From contig CM035416.1 of NCBI GenBank assembly GCA_020310875.1, forward strand, positions 76,619,080 through 76,683,079: a DNA stretch of 64,000 nt, written 5' to 3'. Source of the DNA: Ceratopteris richardii (lineage: Eukaryota > Streptophyta > Polypodiopsida > Polypodiales > Pteridaceae). Made by a program: the position numbers and the translations under genes. Shown in pieces: positions 11,083 to 20,308 of the stretch; position 1 is the stretch's first letter; every line of letters starts with the position of its first letter. Below the pieces are notes generated by a model. That model ran no database searches and was not told the DNA's origin. It was given only the letters and a program-made list of their open reading frames with translations.

Positions 11083-11174
11083 AGTCCCGATCTCTGCAAC
11101 GAGCTCTTCTGGTTTATCGACGCCGTCGGTCATTACGTAGGTTAGGAGGAGGAAGATCAACGCTTTTCATAAGT

Positions 11175-11429
11175 ATGACGGATAAGGGAGGGACAGGTGC
11201 CGCCGATTCTTACATCGGCAACCTCATCAGCCTCACATCTAAAAGCGAGATTCGCTATGAGGGCCTTCTGTACACCGTTGACACCGAGGACTCTAACATT
11301 GCCTTCCAGAATGTACGATCTTTCGGTACAGAAGGCAGAAAGAAGGATGGGCCTCAAGTTCAAGCTAGCGACAAGGGTTAAGAGTTCATCATTTTTCGTG
11401 GAACAGACATCAAGGATTTGCAGGTCTGA
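11175..11429 (+). pseudogene. Captured LSM14/DCP5-like N-terminal fragment (in 5' LTR)
   Basis: An ATG at 11175 opens [20 protein letters not shown], followed by [18 protein letters not shown] and [20 protein letters not shown]: the LSm domain of LSM14-type proteins (plant DCP5, a decapping and translational-repression factor of cytoplasmic P-bodies). A TAA at 11379-11381 stops the frame, but the same frame continues EFIIFRGTDIKDLQV, the normal continuation of this domain, so the stop replaces one residue (a Tyr codon in relatives). The match ends at about 11424. The preceding ~90 bases may be captured 5' UTR. Both LTR copies share the stop, so it predates the insertion. Confidence 0.85.
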
Positions 11430-12187
11430 CGAGGGAAACGGAAAAGTGAAAAAGGGGTGTGGCAAGTCTGTTTTTTCTCTGACAAAAGAAACAGAAAAGG
11501 GGCAACGTTCCGTTTTTTCTGGAGTTTTTTTTTGACGAAGGCATTGAAGAGAAGGGGGGGATGCTGGTTGTGGGGGCTGAGGAGAGAGAGCTTCGTGTGC
11601 ATCGATTTCGGAGGAAGGGAGGGGCTGGCTTGTCCCGTGTGGGCGGCCACTGTACCCTTGAGCGCGCATTCTGGGAGGCAACGGGAGCAGAGTCAAAATT
11701 CACTATGTTGAAGGTGCGCATGTGATAATGAGGGAAGGAGGGAACTTGGCTGCTAATCGGGTGGGTGTTCGGCCGAGGCAACGAAGAGTTGGAGGGCTAA
11801 ATTACAAAGTGCAGTACATGCAACAATGAAAACACCGTTCAGAATCTGACGAGCCCCATGGTCACGAGTGAGGCCTTCAGGAGGGACGCCTACATGCAGA
11901 ATTCAATAGCTCATCAGGTTAGAGACTTTTGTGTTTTCGAAAGACAACCAGTAGGTTGTTGATGAATCTTGAAGGACAAAGCTTCGCGCATCTCATTAGA
12001 ATTATGTAATCAATCATGAGAAGCAGTTCATAACGTTTCTCCGACATATTGTCTCTATCAATTGCACGCATTAACCTCACTAATTCTTGATGGGAGTTTT
12101 TAGCATTGACATGATTAATCATCGAAACGTAATGCACTAAGGTTACCGGGCAGCGTTGTTTAGCAGACGCACATTGTGTTTTCACTG

Positions 12188-12318
12188 TGCATTACAAATA
12201 TCCACGTGCCCATCAGACTGAGAAGCACCAGTGCTAATGAGTTGTGACATAGAGTTTTGACTCCTGAACTGAGCATTGAGATGAGCAGGTGCTGACTGTA
12301 TCGTCTGAACAGGATTAA
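12188..12318 (-). pseudogene. Antisense coding-like scrap in 5' LTR
   Basis: Reading the minus strand from about 12318 gives an open stretch of about 43 codons rich in Ser and Gln (NPVQTIQSAPAHLNAQF, NSMSQLISTGASQSDGH) ending at a stop near 12186. Its composition looks like a low-complexity region of a real protein rather than random translation. It could be a third captured fragment. I do not recognise the source, and no similarity search was possible. Confidence 0.3.
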
Positions 12319-13223
12319 TAATTGTGTATACTTGCTATGTTTCTGTACCATGCCGAATGCTTGTCTTTTCTCGGGATTTCCTACAGGTTTCTCATTGTAT
12401 TGGTCAATGGGGAAGTAAACATTGCGTTAAAATTTTTGCTAAGGTATTCTTTTACGTCCAACAGGAGCGATAGGTTTATGTCGAGAAGCAGGCAGTTGTA
12501 TGGCTTAGCCCAGAATGGGGGATTTAAACGTAAGTGTTTGGGAACTGCGCTTCTTCTGACTCTGACTCATTTAATCTCTCATTCTCTCTGTTTGGATTCA
12601 ACCGTCATCATCCTTGATATTCTTGATGTCACTAATGCTTGCAATTTTTAGGGGTGCTTGATTCTTGTCTAAACGACAGGTGTATATGGTTAGGTTTTCG
12701 TGAAGAATCTGAAATGGTGTTTCTTGGAAATTTCAGAAGAGAGTGTCGGATCCCCTCGTGTATATTGACTAAGATCCAGATGGATGACATGATTAATTGT
12801 GGCATACAATTTTTGAGAAGGTGATACATATTGCTTCTTGCAAGATACCGGGAGCTCAAAGCTGAATTTTAACAATGGCAACATCACGAACTATCTGAGC
12901 GAGGGTCCCACATCACGTTCCAAGCTGTGGACGTTGAGAACAGGATTATACAGATTTCCTTGTTTTATGTGATGGCCCCTTTAATAATTTTGTAGGCATC
13001 TCGAATAAAAGATGGCCTCAATGCACATGCTTGAACTTGTGTGATGGAAGTATGCTTGTGTTGGTAGTACATCATACGAATTGGAATCCTTCTCTTCTCT
13101 GCTGCTTGTCATCTGTATGTAAGAGAACTAGGGCAATCACAAATCAAACTCGTTGGCACGAAAAAACGAAGGGGTTGAATACATCGATCTTGGGTAAGGC
13201 CACTTGGTTGTGTGTGTGTATGA

Positions 13224-13741
13224 GCATGTACATGCTTGAGAAGTGTGTAGGTATATGATCAGGTGCTGGTGAGTGTGTGTTGGTGAGGGTGTTGCTCTAA
13301 GTAATCCAATTGGACCCATTCCGAGGGATTTAAATCAAATAAAGGCTTTCACAATCATCTTTTCCGTGGGCTTGAGAGCCTATTCATTTTGGTGCGTTTG
13401 CCGGGAACATATGAGCTAGTGCTTAGACATAGGAAGAATCCATTGCGAGATAAATTATGGGCTCTAGGTGATCCAAGTAGACCGATTCCGAGGGATTTGA
13501 ACAAAATAAAGTCTCGTAAAACCACTTTTTCCTGCGACATTAGAACCGATTCATTTGGTGCGTTTGCCGGGAACATATGAGCTAGTTCTTAGACATAGGA
13601 AGAATCCATTGCGAGATAAATTATGGGCTCTAGGTGATCCAAGTAGACCGATTCCGAGGGATTTGAACAAAATAAATTCTCGTAAAACCACTTTTTCCTG
13701 TGACATTAGAACCGATTCATTTGGTGCGTTTGTCGGGAATA
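13224..13741 (+). repeat. 166-bp tandem units of U5 end plus primer site
   Basis: The U5 end followed by the primer site is repeated. TGGTGCGTTTGCCGGGAA-type motifs start at 13390, 13556 and 13722, exactly 166 bp apart. The first two lie inside the LTR and only the third is the functional site just after it. The block preceding 13390 is a more diverged copy of the same unit. In the 3' LTR the corresponding motifs are at 24747 and 24913. Tandem duplication of the LTR/primer-site junction would lengthen the LTR this way. Confidence 0.85.
13722..13741 (+). promoter_or_regulatory. Primer binding site of element A
   Basis: TGGTGCGTTTGTCGGGAA begins two bases after the LTR end. It resembles the TGGCGCCGTTGCCGGGGA type of site, complementary to tRNA-Asp and used by Athila-related plant elements. 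The tRNA assignment is by memory of that motif. Confidence 0.7.
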
Positions 13742-13824
13742 GCTTGGTACGTCTCTATGAGAGAGTGCCATAGGTTCGCCTAGCGCCACATGTTGGCCGA
13801 GCTCGCGGACCCCAGATCCAGTAC

Positions 13825-16800
13825 ATGAGCGAGGGAAGCTCATCGTCAGGAGCAACACAAACTCAAAGAGAGGAACGCGCTCAGAGAAGGGCCCTTGAAA
13901 GAGAAAGGAGAAGGTGGGAACCGCCAGGTGAGTGGACCTCGATTAGCTCAAAGGAAGCAGTCAAAAACGTGTACTCCCGTAGGAGAGTCGCGAATCAAGT
14001 GCGGAAGTTTGAAGGAGGGATCCTGAAGCCACGTGTGCTAAATTTATGGGATCGAAGTGATATCGACATCACACCTCTGTTCGAAATGGCTCAGCGAATT
14101 TCAGTTCACTTGGGGGACTTCACCAAGTTTTCAGGTACTTGTGACGAAGATCCGGATAGTTTTATCCAGTTGTTTGAGGTTACTTGTGAGGCCAATGACG
14201 TAGTTGACCAGGATCAAAGGTTGAGAATTTTTCCGGCTATTCTCCGTGATGAGGCAGCCAATTGGTATGGGAATCTGACACCACAAGAGCGTGGAACTTA
14301 TCAAATGCTCAAGGAAGCCTTCTTGGCAAAGTTTCGGCGACAAGGCTTCCAAGATAGATTGGCCCAACAAATGGATTATTTGCGACAAGGAGTCAATGAG
14401 AGCATCGACAACTATATTCAGAGAATGGAAACATTAGTAAGAAAGATGGGCGTGAATGCCCCGAACGATGAGACATTGAAACGTAGATTCATTTCGGGAT
14501 TGAGAGATCCTACGGCACAGCAGCATATCAGTCTGACAAGACCGGCAACTTTAATGGATGCTAAGGAACAAGCAAGGCTTTGGGAGGAAGTACAATTATG
14601 CCAACAAAGGAAGATGGAGCTCTTATACGAGCCTATGGGAGGCCCAGGAAATATACCGATGAAAGATCCGAGTCAAGGAAGTCCCGCATTGACGACCCTA
14701 GCTTTTGTAGCTGCCACTAGCACACCAGTCGAGGTAAAGCCTGCGCTAACTGAAGAACGAATATTGGAGTTGGTCACGCAAGCTATAAAAGCTGCCACGA
14801 TAACTCAAGAGACATACACAGTAAAACCAGAGGTTACAACAAACCCGAATCAAGTGTTTCGATCAAATACATGGTGTGGAAAGTGTCATGGTTACGGCCA
14901 TTTGGCTTCAGAATGCCCTACAGTCTCGAGAGTATTCACAGATAGATCGCCACCTAGGATGCGTTGTACTTTTTGTGGAAGGACAAATCACACAGAGGAC
15001 CGATGTTACAACAAGAGAGCCTATGAAGAAAGGACCATGAAATCAGGAGATACGAGAGAAAGACCTTACACGGGATTGCCCGCTCAAAGTGTACCACCTA
15101 CATCTCGTTGGGAAAACAGACCGACTTATGGATATGGTGCTCAGGGTCAAGGAGGAGACTATCCAAGAGGAGTCGCACGTGATCAAAGAAGAGATGGTCC
15201 AATCCAGTGCTGGAGATGCCATGGCTTTGGCCATACTCAATCTAGATGTCCAAACGAAAAGAAACCAATTGATTATACCCCACTATGTAGGTACTGTAGT
15301 GGAGAGGGCCACTTTGATGAGGATTGTCCAAAACGAAGAGCTGCTGCCGGCAAGGAAAAAGGACCAGTAGGGTCCTCGAACTATGTTGATACTCAGATGC
15401 ATTCCACATCGAGAGGTCAAGAGCACGTTCCTACGATCGGAGTAGTGTTCAAGACACCGAACCCTCAAGAAGGCTCTAGCTCGTCAATGCACTTTGTGGA
15501 TGCTTACGAGGCCAAGAAACCACACAAAGATCCAACTGTAGCAGTAGTCACAAGGACTCAAGAGTATTCGAAGAAGAATCCAGGAGGCGAAGGTGAAGAA
15601 GGGAGTCAAGAGAGGATAGCTGAACACGAAGAGGTAGAAAACCAAGTTGGAGGATTTGTTGAGCAGCAAGAGCTTGAGGATGGGGAAGAGGTTGAGATCC
15701 TTCCACCAGTCACCAAAGAGTTTGTGCCGGGCATAGCACCATTCCCTGAAAGATTGAAAGCTCCTAAGATTAGAAAGGAAAAACAAAGTTCGGAAGAAGT
15801 AGATATTGTGAAGTTACTCACTGACACTGAAGTCACGCTGGACATTGGCACATTGCTAAAATGTTCACCTGTTTATAGGAAACAATTCTACAACGAATAT
15901 ATTAAGAAGCCGAGGAAAGCTCGAGATAAAAATAGACAAGATAAGGATGTCCAAGGAATCATTCAAAGTATTACGACGCAAATTGATTCGAACGCTCCAG
16001 CTGTGACGGTCGAAATTAAAGGATATGCAGTCCCTGGTGCTCAATTAGACAGTGGAGCCGCAGTCAACCTGATGACTGAGTTCATGATGAAAGCTTTGGG
16101 CCTCAACCACATGGAAGAAACACCGATGTCTTTAAGAATGGCGGATCAAACACAAGTGAAGCCTGTGGGTCTTTTGAAGAATGTAAGTACAGTTGTGGGC
16201 AGTCTAGAGTTTAAGGTTGATTATCTGATAGTAAGACCAAGGACCTCAGAGGCTACCTTCTCGATCCTACTTGGACGGCCATGGCTGGTGCAAGCCGAAT
16301 GTGTGCATGACTGGCGCACAGGTTTTATTTCAATAGGGCCAAAGTTTGATCGGATTCAAATACAAGTATCCCCACCCTCGAGCAACAAGAAGAAGACAAT
16401 AATAGTCGATGAGATGGACAAGAAGGAGAAGGAGAAAGCAAGGCAAGAGAGTGCACGAGCTAGGTTTTCTTTGAGCACAGACAACTACAAGAATCTGCTT
16501 CAAGACGGGTTCAACTTGCAACTCTTTAAGAATCAAGACACGAAGATGGGAGAGTATAAAAATCCATTGCTCTATAACGACGATTCCGACCAGGAGTTGC
16601 TAGGATGGTTGACACATACAAGAGAATTTGAGTGCTACATGTTGAGTATAGACGAAAGGGAAAATAAATCTACTCAATCCCTGGAGAAGGGAACTTCAAG
16701 AGAAGAGTTGAAACTAGAGTTAGCTCCGGCAATGGAAGTGCAACAGTTGCGAGAAAGAGTTAGAATGCTAGAAGCCGAGATTCTAAAGAGAAGTCGAGAA

Positions 16801-17583
16801 TCGGAAAAAGAAGCGAAGAGTAAGACTAAAGTGTCGGAAGCCATTGCAAAAGCTGAATTGAAGAAACTAGGTTCAATCGAAAGAGAACAAAACAATGATT
16901 TACTGGCCAACCATGCACGCGTGATTGGAGAGCATGTTCCAATCACAGTGTCATCAAGGAATAAGGACTATTCGCGAGAAGCTCAGTTGGAAAAGTGGGA
17001 AGTTTTTCCAGAAAAATTCTTGAGTGTTGGGTCAGAGCTACCCGACAGAGTACGAGATTGCATTAAAACGACACTCAAAAATTTCAGCGAGGCCTTTGCA
17101 TGGTCATACAGTGATCTGAGAGGAATTGATCCCCGAATCTGCCAACATTATATAGACTTGGAAGAAGGCACACGACCAATATGTCAGCGACTTAGGCGAA
17201 CGAATCCAGTCTACTCGGAATTGATCAAGCTGGAATTGACCAAATTATTGGAAGCAGGATTCATATATCCCATCGCATCCAGCGAGTGGGTATCACCAAT
17301 TGTAGTTGTTCCGAAGAAAAATAAGAAAATCCGTATTTGCATAGATTATCGAAAGTTGAACGAGCGCACAAAGAAGGATCATTTCCCCTTACCATTCACT
17401 GATCAGATCTTGGATAGAGTGGCTGGCCATAAGTTGTACTCATTTTTGGATGGTTTCAGTGGGTACAACCAGATCCAAATCCATGAAGAGGATCAATCAA
17501 AAACTACTTTCACGACAGAATGGGGTACGTATGCATATCGGGTGATGCCATTTGGATTGTGCAATGCACCGGCCACATTTTAG
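13825..17583 (+). CDS. Element A Gag-protease-RT polyprotein (to nonsense codon)
   Basis: 1252 codons from MSEGSSSSGATQ. The capsid region covers about residues 95-245 (KFSGTCDEDPDSFIQLFEV, ANWYGNLTPQERG). Four regular CX2CX4HX4C zinc knuckles begin at Cys351, Cys381, Cys462 and Cys488. The retropepsin active site is QLDSGAAVNLM (Asp742), with its C-terminal motif in FSILLGRPW. A charged coiled-coil linker (about 960-1050) follows, then RT from about 1080 with ICIDYRKLNERTKKDHFPLPF and SFLDGFSGYNQI. The frame ends at TAG 17581-17583, replacing the Gln expected after APATF (CAG to TAG). The next ORF continues in the same frame, so this is one nonsense mutation. The ATG chosen is the first after the primer site with a long frame. 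Confidence 0.9.
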   Translation: MSEGSSSSGATQTQREERAQRRALERERRRWEPPGEWTSISSKEAVKNVYSRRRVANQVRKFEGGILKPRVLNLWDRSDIDITPLFEMAQRISVHLGDFTKFSGTCDEDPDSFIQLFEVTCEANDVVDQDQRLRIFPAILRDEAANWYGNLTPQERGTYQMLKEAFLAKFRRQGFQDRLAQQMDYLRQGVNESIDNYIQRMETLVRKMGVNAPNDETLKRRFISGLRDPTAQQHISLTRPATLMDAKEQARLWEEVQLCQQRKMELLYEPMGGPGNIPMKDPSQGSPALTTLAFVAATSTPVEVKPALTEERILELVTQAIKAATITQETYTVKPEVTTNPNQVFRSNTWCGKCHGYGHLASECPTVSRVFTDRSPPRMRCTFCGRTNHTEDRCYNKRAYEERTMKSGDTRERPYTGLPAQSVPPTSRWENRPTYGYGAQGQGGDYPRGVARDQRRDGPIQCWRCHGFGHTQSRCPNEKKPIDYTPLCRYCSGEGHFDEDCPKRRAAAGKEKGPVGSSNYVDTQMHSTSRGQEHVPTIGVVFKTPNPQEGSSSSMHFVDAYEAKKPHKDPTVAVVTRTQEYSKKNPGGEGEEGSQERIAEHEEVENQVGGFVEQQELEDGEEVEILPPVTKEFVPGIAPFPERLKAPKIRKEKQSSEEVDIVKLLTDTEVTLDIGTLLKCSPVYRKQFYNEYIKKPRKARDKNRQDKDVQGIIQSITTQIDSNAPAVTVEIKGYAVPGAQLDSGAAVNLMTEFMMKALGLNHMEETPMSLRMADQTQVKPVGLLKNVSTVVGSLEFKVDYLIVRPRTSEATFSILLGRPWLVQAECVHDWRTGFISIGPKFDRIQIQVSPPSSNKKKTIIVDEMDKKEKEKARQESARARFSLSTDNYKNLLQDGFNLQLFKNQDTKMGEYKNPLLYNDDSDQELLGWLTHTREFECYMLSIDERENKSTQSLEKGTSREELKLELAPAMEVQQLRERVRMLEAEILKRSRESEKEAKSKTKVSEAIAKAELKKLGSIEREQNNDLLANHARVIGEHVPITVSSRNKDYSREAQLEKWEVFPEKFLSVGSELPDRVRDCIKTTLKNFSEAFAWSYSDLRGIDPRICQHYIDLEEGTRPICQRLRRTNPVYSELIKLELTKLLEAGFIYPIASSEWVSPIVVVPKKNKKIRICIDYRKLNERTKKDHFPLPFTDQILDRVAGHKLYSFLDGFSGYNQIQIHEEDQSKTTFTTEWGTYAYRVMPFGLCNAPATF

Positions 17584-17589
17584 AGAGCA

Positions 17590-19398
17590 ATGATAGCTGC
17601 ATATCAAGATTACTTGCAGGATTGGATGGAGATATTTCTTGATGACTTTGCGATCAGAGGCGACGATGAAAATATGATGGAGAGGATCGAAGCAATTTTA
17701 AGAAGAAGCACTGAAAAAGGCATCGCATTAAATCCTGAAAAGTGTACATTTGGAGTACGAAGAGGATTGCTTTTGGGACATGTTATTTCCGAAAAAGGGA
17801 TTGCGGTCGACGAGGATAAAGTGGAAAAAATTGGACAACTTCCACCTCCGCAAAATTTGCGACAACTCAGAGGATTTTTGGGCCATGCAAATTATTATCG
17901 ACGTTTTATATTAAATTTTGCATCCATAGCGGCACCACTGACGACTCTCTTGAGAAAAGACCAACAATACCAATGGAATGGAGAGTGTCAAGTTGCATTC
18001 GACTCGATCAAAGAGAGGTTGATAAATGCACCGATTTTGGTAGCACCTGACTGGACAAAGGAATTTCATGTACATACCGACGCTTCTCATACTGCGGTTG
18101 GAGCAATGCTATGCCAAGCCGATGAAAAGAAGTTGGACCATCCTATTTACTATGCAAGTCGCAATTTAAATAGCACTGAGAGGAACTACACGACTACAGA
18201 AAAGGAATGTCTCTCGATGATCTTTGCGGTGAACAAATATCGGCATTACTTGATGGGAAAGCATTTCACTTTTTATGTGGATCATGAAGCCCTTAAGTAC
18301 ATCATTAATAAACCAGAGTTATCAGGACGACTGATGAGATGGATGCTACTTCTCCAAGAATTTCAGTTCACAGTGGTAACCAGACCAGGCAAAGCACATA
18401 TATTGGTTGACCATTTATCTCGAATTGTCAATGACGAGCCAATCTCTGGTGTGCCCGACGATGCTCCTGATGGGCATCTATTCCAGGTTGAAGCTAAAAT
18501 ACCTTGGTATGCCGACTTGGTGAATTTCTTGTGCACTACTAAATATTTGCCAGGAGCAAGCAAGAGAGAGAAACAAAAACTGTTAGCATTGGCAAAGCAC
18601 CACAGCATCATTGGGGGGCAACTCTATCGATATTTTGTTCATGAGAGCATTTATCGGAGGTGTCTCGAGGAAGAAGAGGCAAATCTAGTGTTGAGGGCTT
18701 TGCATGACGAACCCTGCGGTGGACATTTTGCTGGTGAACTGACGGCAAGAAAGATTTTATTAGCCGGGTATTGGTGGCCAACGCTGTTCAAAGACTCACA
18801 CACATACTGTAAGAAATGTGACAAATGCCAACGAATGGGAAAACCCACATTAGCACATGCTGCTCCTCTTACGCCGGTGTTGGCTCTTAAGCCGTTTGAG
18901 AAATGGGGAATTGATTTTGTGGGGCCTATTGATCCTCCCTCACGACGAAGATCCAATAGGTATATCTTGGTCTGTACTGATTATGTTACCAAGTGGGTGG
19001 AAGCCAAAGCTCTGAAGACAGACCGAGCTGTTGATGTAGCTAAATTTCTGTATGAACAAATTATCACTCGATTCGGATGCCCGTTGGAAATAGTAAGTGA
19101 TAGAGGAACACATTTTGTCAACGAACTGATCGACAAATTAATGGAATTATATAAGATCAAACATAGAAAAAGCACTCCATATTACCCGAGGGCAAATGGA
19201 CAAGTGGAGGTCACCAACAAAATCCTTGAACAAATTCTAACAAAGACAGTAGCTGTGCATAGGAGAGACTGGGATGAGAGACTTTTGGAAGCCTTGTGGG
19301 CATATCGAACATCTTACCGAGTGACGACAAAGAGCACTCCGTTCTCTCTAGTATATGGCGAGGAAGCCTTCCCATTGAAAAAGAAGTTCCGACATTAA
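17590..19398 (+). CDS. Element A RT C-terminus, RNase H and integrase
   Basis: In frame with the preceding ORF. RT resumes with the FLDD catalytic box (MEIFLDDFAIRGDD) and LGHVISEKGIAVDEDK. RNase H follows (FHVHTDASHTAVGAML, NYTTTEKECLSMIFAVNKY, FYVDHEALKYI). The integrase has an H2C2 module (HDEPCGGHFAGE to CDKCQRM) and a core with Asp in GIDFVGP, Asp in VSDRGTHFV and Glu in NGQVEVTN. It ends prematurely at 19398, because a one-base loss near 19370 shifts the frame and the true continuation is the next entry. No second (archaeal-type) RNase H, as in the Tat lineage, was seen. Confidence 0.9.
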   Translation: MIAAYQDYLQDWMEIFLDDFAIRGDDENMMERIEAILRRSTEKGIALNPEKCTFGVRRGLLLGHVISEKGIAVDEDKVEKIGQLPPPQNLRQLRGFLGHANYYRRFILNFASIAAPLTTLLRKDQQYQWNGECQVAFDSIKERLINAPILVAPDWTKEFHVHTDASHTAVGAMLCQADEKKLDHPIYYASRNLNSTERNYTTTEKECLSMIFAVNKYRHYLMGKHFTFYVDHEALKYIINKPELSGRLMRWMLLLQEFQFTVVTRPGKAHILVDHLSRIVNDEPISGVPDDAPDGHLFQVEAKIPWYADLVNFLCTTKYLPGASKREKQKLLALAKHHSIIGGQLYRYFVHESIYRRCLEEEEANLVLRALHDEPCGGHFAGELTARKILLAGYWWPTLFKDSHTYCKKCDKCQRMGKPTLAHAAPLTPVLALKPFEKWGIDFVGPIDPPSRRRSNRYILVCTDYVTKWVEAKALKTDRAVDVAKFLYEQIITRFGCPLEIVSDRGTHFVNELIDKLMELYKIKHRKSTPYYPRANGQVEVTNKILEQILTKTVAVHRRDWDERLLEALWAYRTSYRVTTKSTPFSLVYGEEAFPLKKKFRH

Positions 19399-19754
19399 GA
19401 GTGGCCATAGAAGCCAGGTTGGGCGAGGAAGAGTCATTGAAGGAAAGGTACATACAACTGGTCAAGCTGGAAGAAAAAAGACTCATCGCACAACAAAGTT
19501 TGGAAGCTATTCAGAAGAGACGTAAGGAGAGGCATGACAAGAATCTCAAAACCTATGTGATTCAAGAAGGGGATTTGGTGCTAGTTTACGATAGTAAATA
19601 TTATAAATTCCCGGGGAAGTTACAGACAAGATGGGCAGGACCGTTTAAGGTGGTGGAACTCAACTCCAATGGTTCCATGCAAATTCAAGATTTAGGAGAA
19701 GAATATGCTCCCGTGAAGGTTAACGCGCTTCGAGTTAAACCATATTTCAAGTGA
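19372..19754 (+). pseudogene. Element A integrase C-terminal tail (after frameshift)
   Basis: A shifted frame continues the integrase: PIEKEVPTLRVAIEARLG, a helical stretch (KRLIAQQSLEAIQKRRKERH), then EGDLVLVYDSKYYKFPGKLQ and RWAGPFKVVELN, the usual GPF-type gypsy integrase C-terminal domain, ending KVNALRVKPYFK. One base appears lost in the run cttccca relative to the expected GEEA-P-IEKE reading. No chromodomain follows. Confidence 0.85.
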
Positions 19755-19957
19755 TATTCGGACGGGAGAAGCCAGACGAGATCCAAACGAAATGACGAAG
19801 TAGACTCCTTGTACATACATGTATAGTATTATATATATATGCGCATATGTAATCTATGATTTGTGTGTCATAAATATCATTCCTTGCTAGCTCAAGCATT
19901 TTGGACTTCTAATATTTTTTTGTGTTATGCAGAGAGTGTTAGAGCCTAAGTAACAAA

Positions 19958-20308
19958 ATGGCAGACCAAATTACGCAACTCTACTTGTACGAGCTAAGGA
20001 TATATTTCTCGGACCAAACGTTCGCTCGCATGGACATAGATGTCGACGACTTTGAGACGGAATACGATGTTGAGGAAGCGCATTGGCTGGTATGCTTTAT
20101 AAACCAGGATTTGGGTGTTGCATTTTACATTGAGTGTTTTGAGGAGTACCTAGCTCGACATGTAGGATGGGCGGGAGATCGATATTACTATTTCGATCCT
20201 TCTAGGGAAATGCCTAACGAGGAAAACGATATCACGTGGGCTTGGGCAGATGTGCTAATGCTAGGGAGTCATGACGGAGCTCTTGAAGTTGAGCTTGACT
20301 CGCCTTAG
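19958..20308 (+). CDS. Small acidic ORF downstream of pol in element A, unknown
   Basis: 116 codons beginning MADQITQLYLYELRIYFSDQ. It is strongly acidic (many Asp and Glu, e.g. DIDVDDFETEYDVEEAHW) and rich in aromatic residues, with no signal peptide, zinc motif or membrane segment. It begins about 200 bases after the integrase stop, in the place where other plant gypsy elements carry a third ORF. I do not recognise it. It is intact while pol has two lesions, but at this length that alone does not show selection. It might be an accessory protein or a captured exon. Confidence 0.5.
   Translation: MADQITQLYLYELRIYFSDQTFARMDIDVDDFETEYDVEEAHWLVCFINQDLGVAFYIECFEEYLARHVGWAGDRYYYFDPSREMPNEENDITWAWADVLMLGSHDGALEVELDSP

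Larger units (their letters stand above)
10468..13719 (+). repeat. 5' LTR of element A (3252 bp, carries host gene pieces)
   Basis: Starts TGTTAGCCCC and ends ACCGATTCA. Its ends are set by the 3' LTR copy, the polypurine tract before that copy, and the target duplication. In sense orientation it contains an AGPase-like segment (10763-11082) and an LSM14-like segment (11175-11429), then about 1.8 kb of mostly non-coding sequence with exon-like scraps, and at its end two extra 166-bp copies of the U5-end/primer-site unit. It is unusually long for an LTR, and much of the length is acquired sequence. Confidence 0.95.

Noticed and set aside
10532..11140. AGPase as a functional host gene
   Set aside because: Only a fragment of the catalytic domain is present, fused to unrelated sequence, and duplicated precisely within two LTRs.
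11157..11696. 179-codon minus-strand ORF (and its copy at 22514-23053)
   Set aside because: It is antisense to the LSM14 fragment and adjacent LTR sequence, with composition that looks like a shadow frame; no recognisable protein.
13722..13741. tRNA gene at primer binding sites
   Set aside because: Only the short tRNA-complementary site is present; no cloverleaf-forming sequence was seen.
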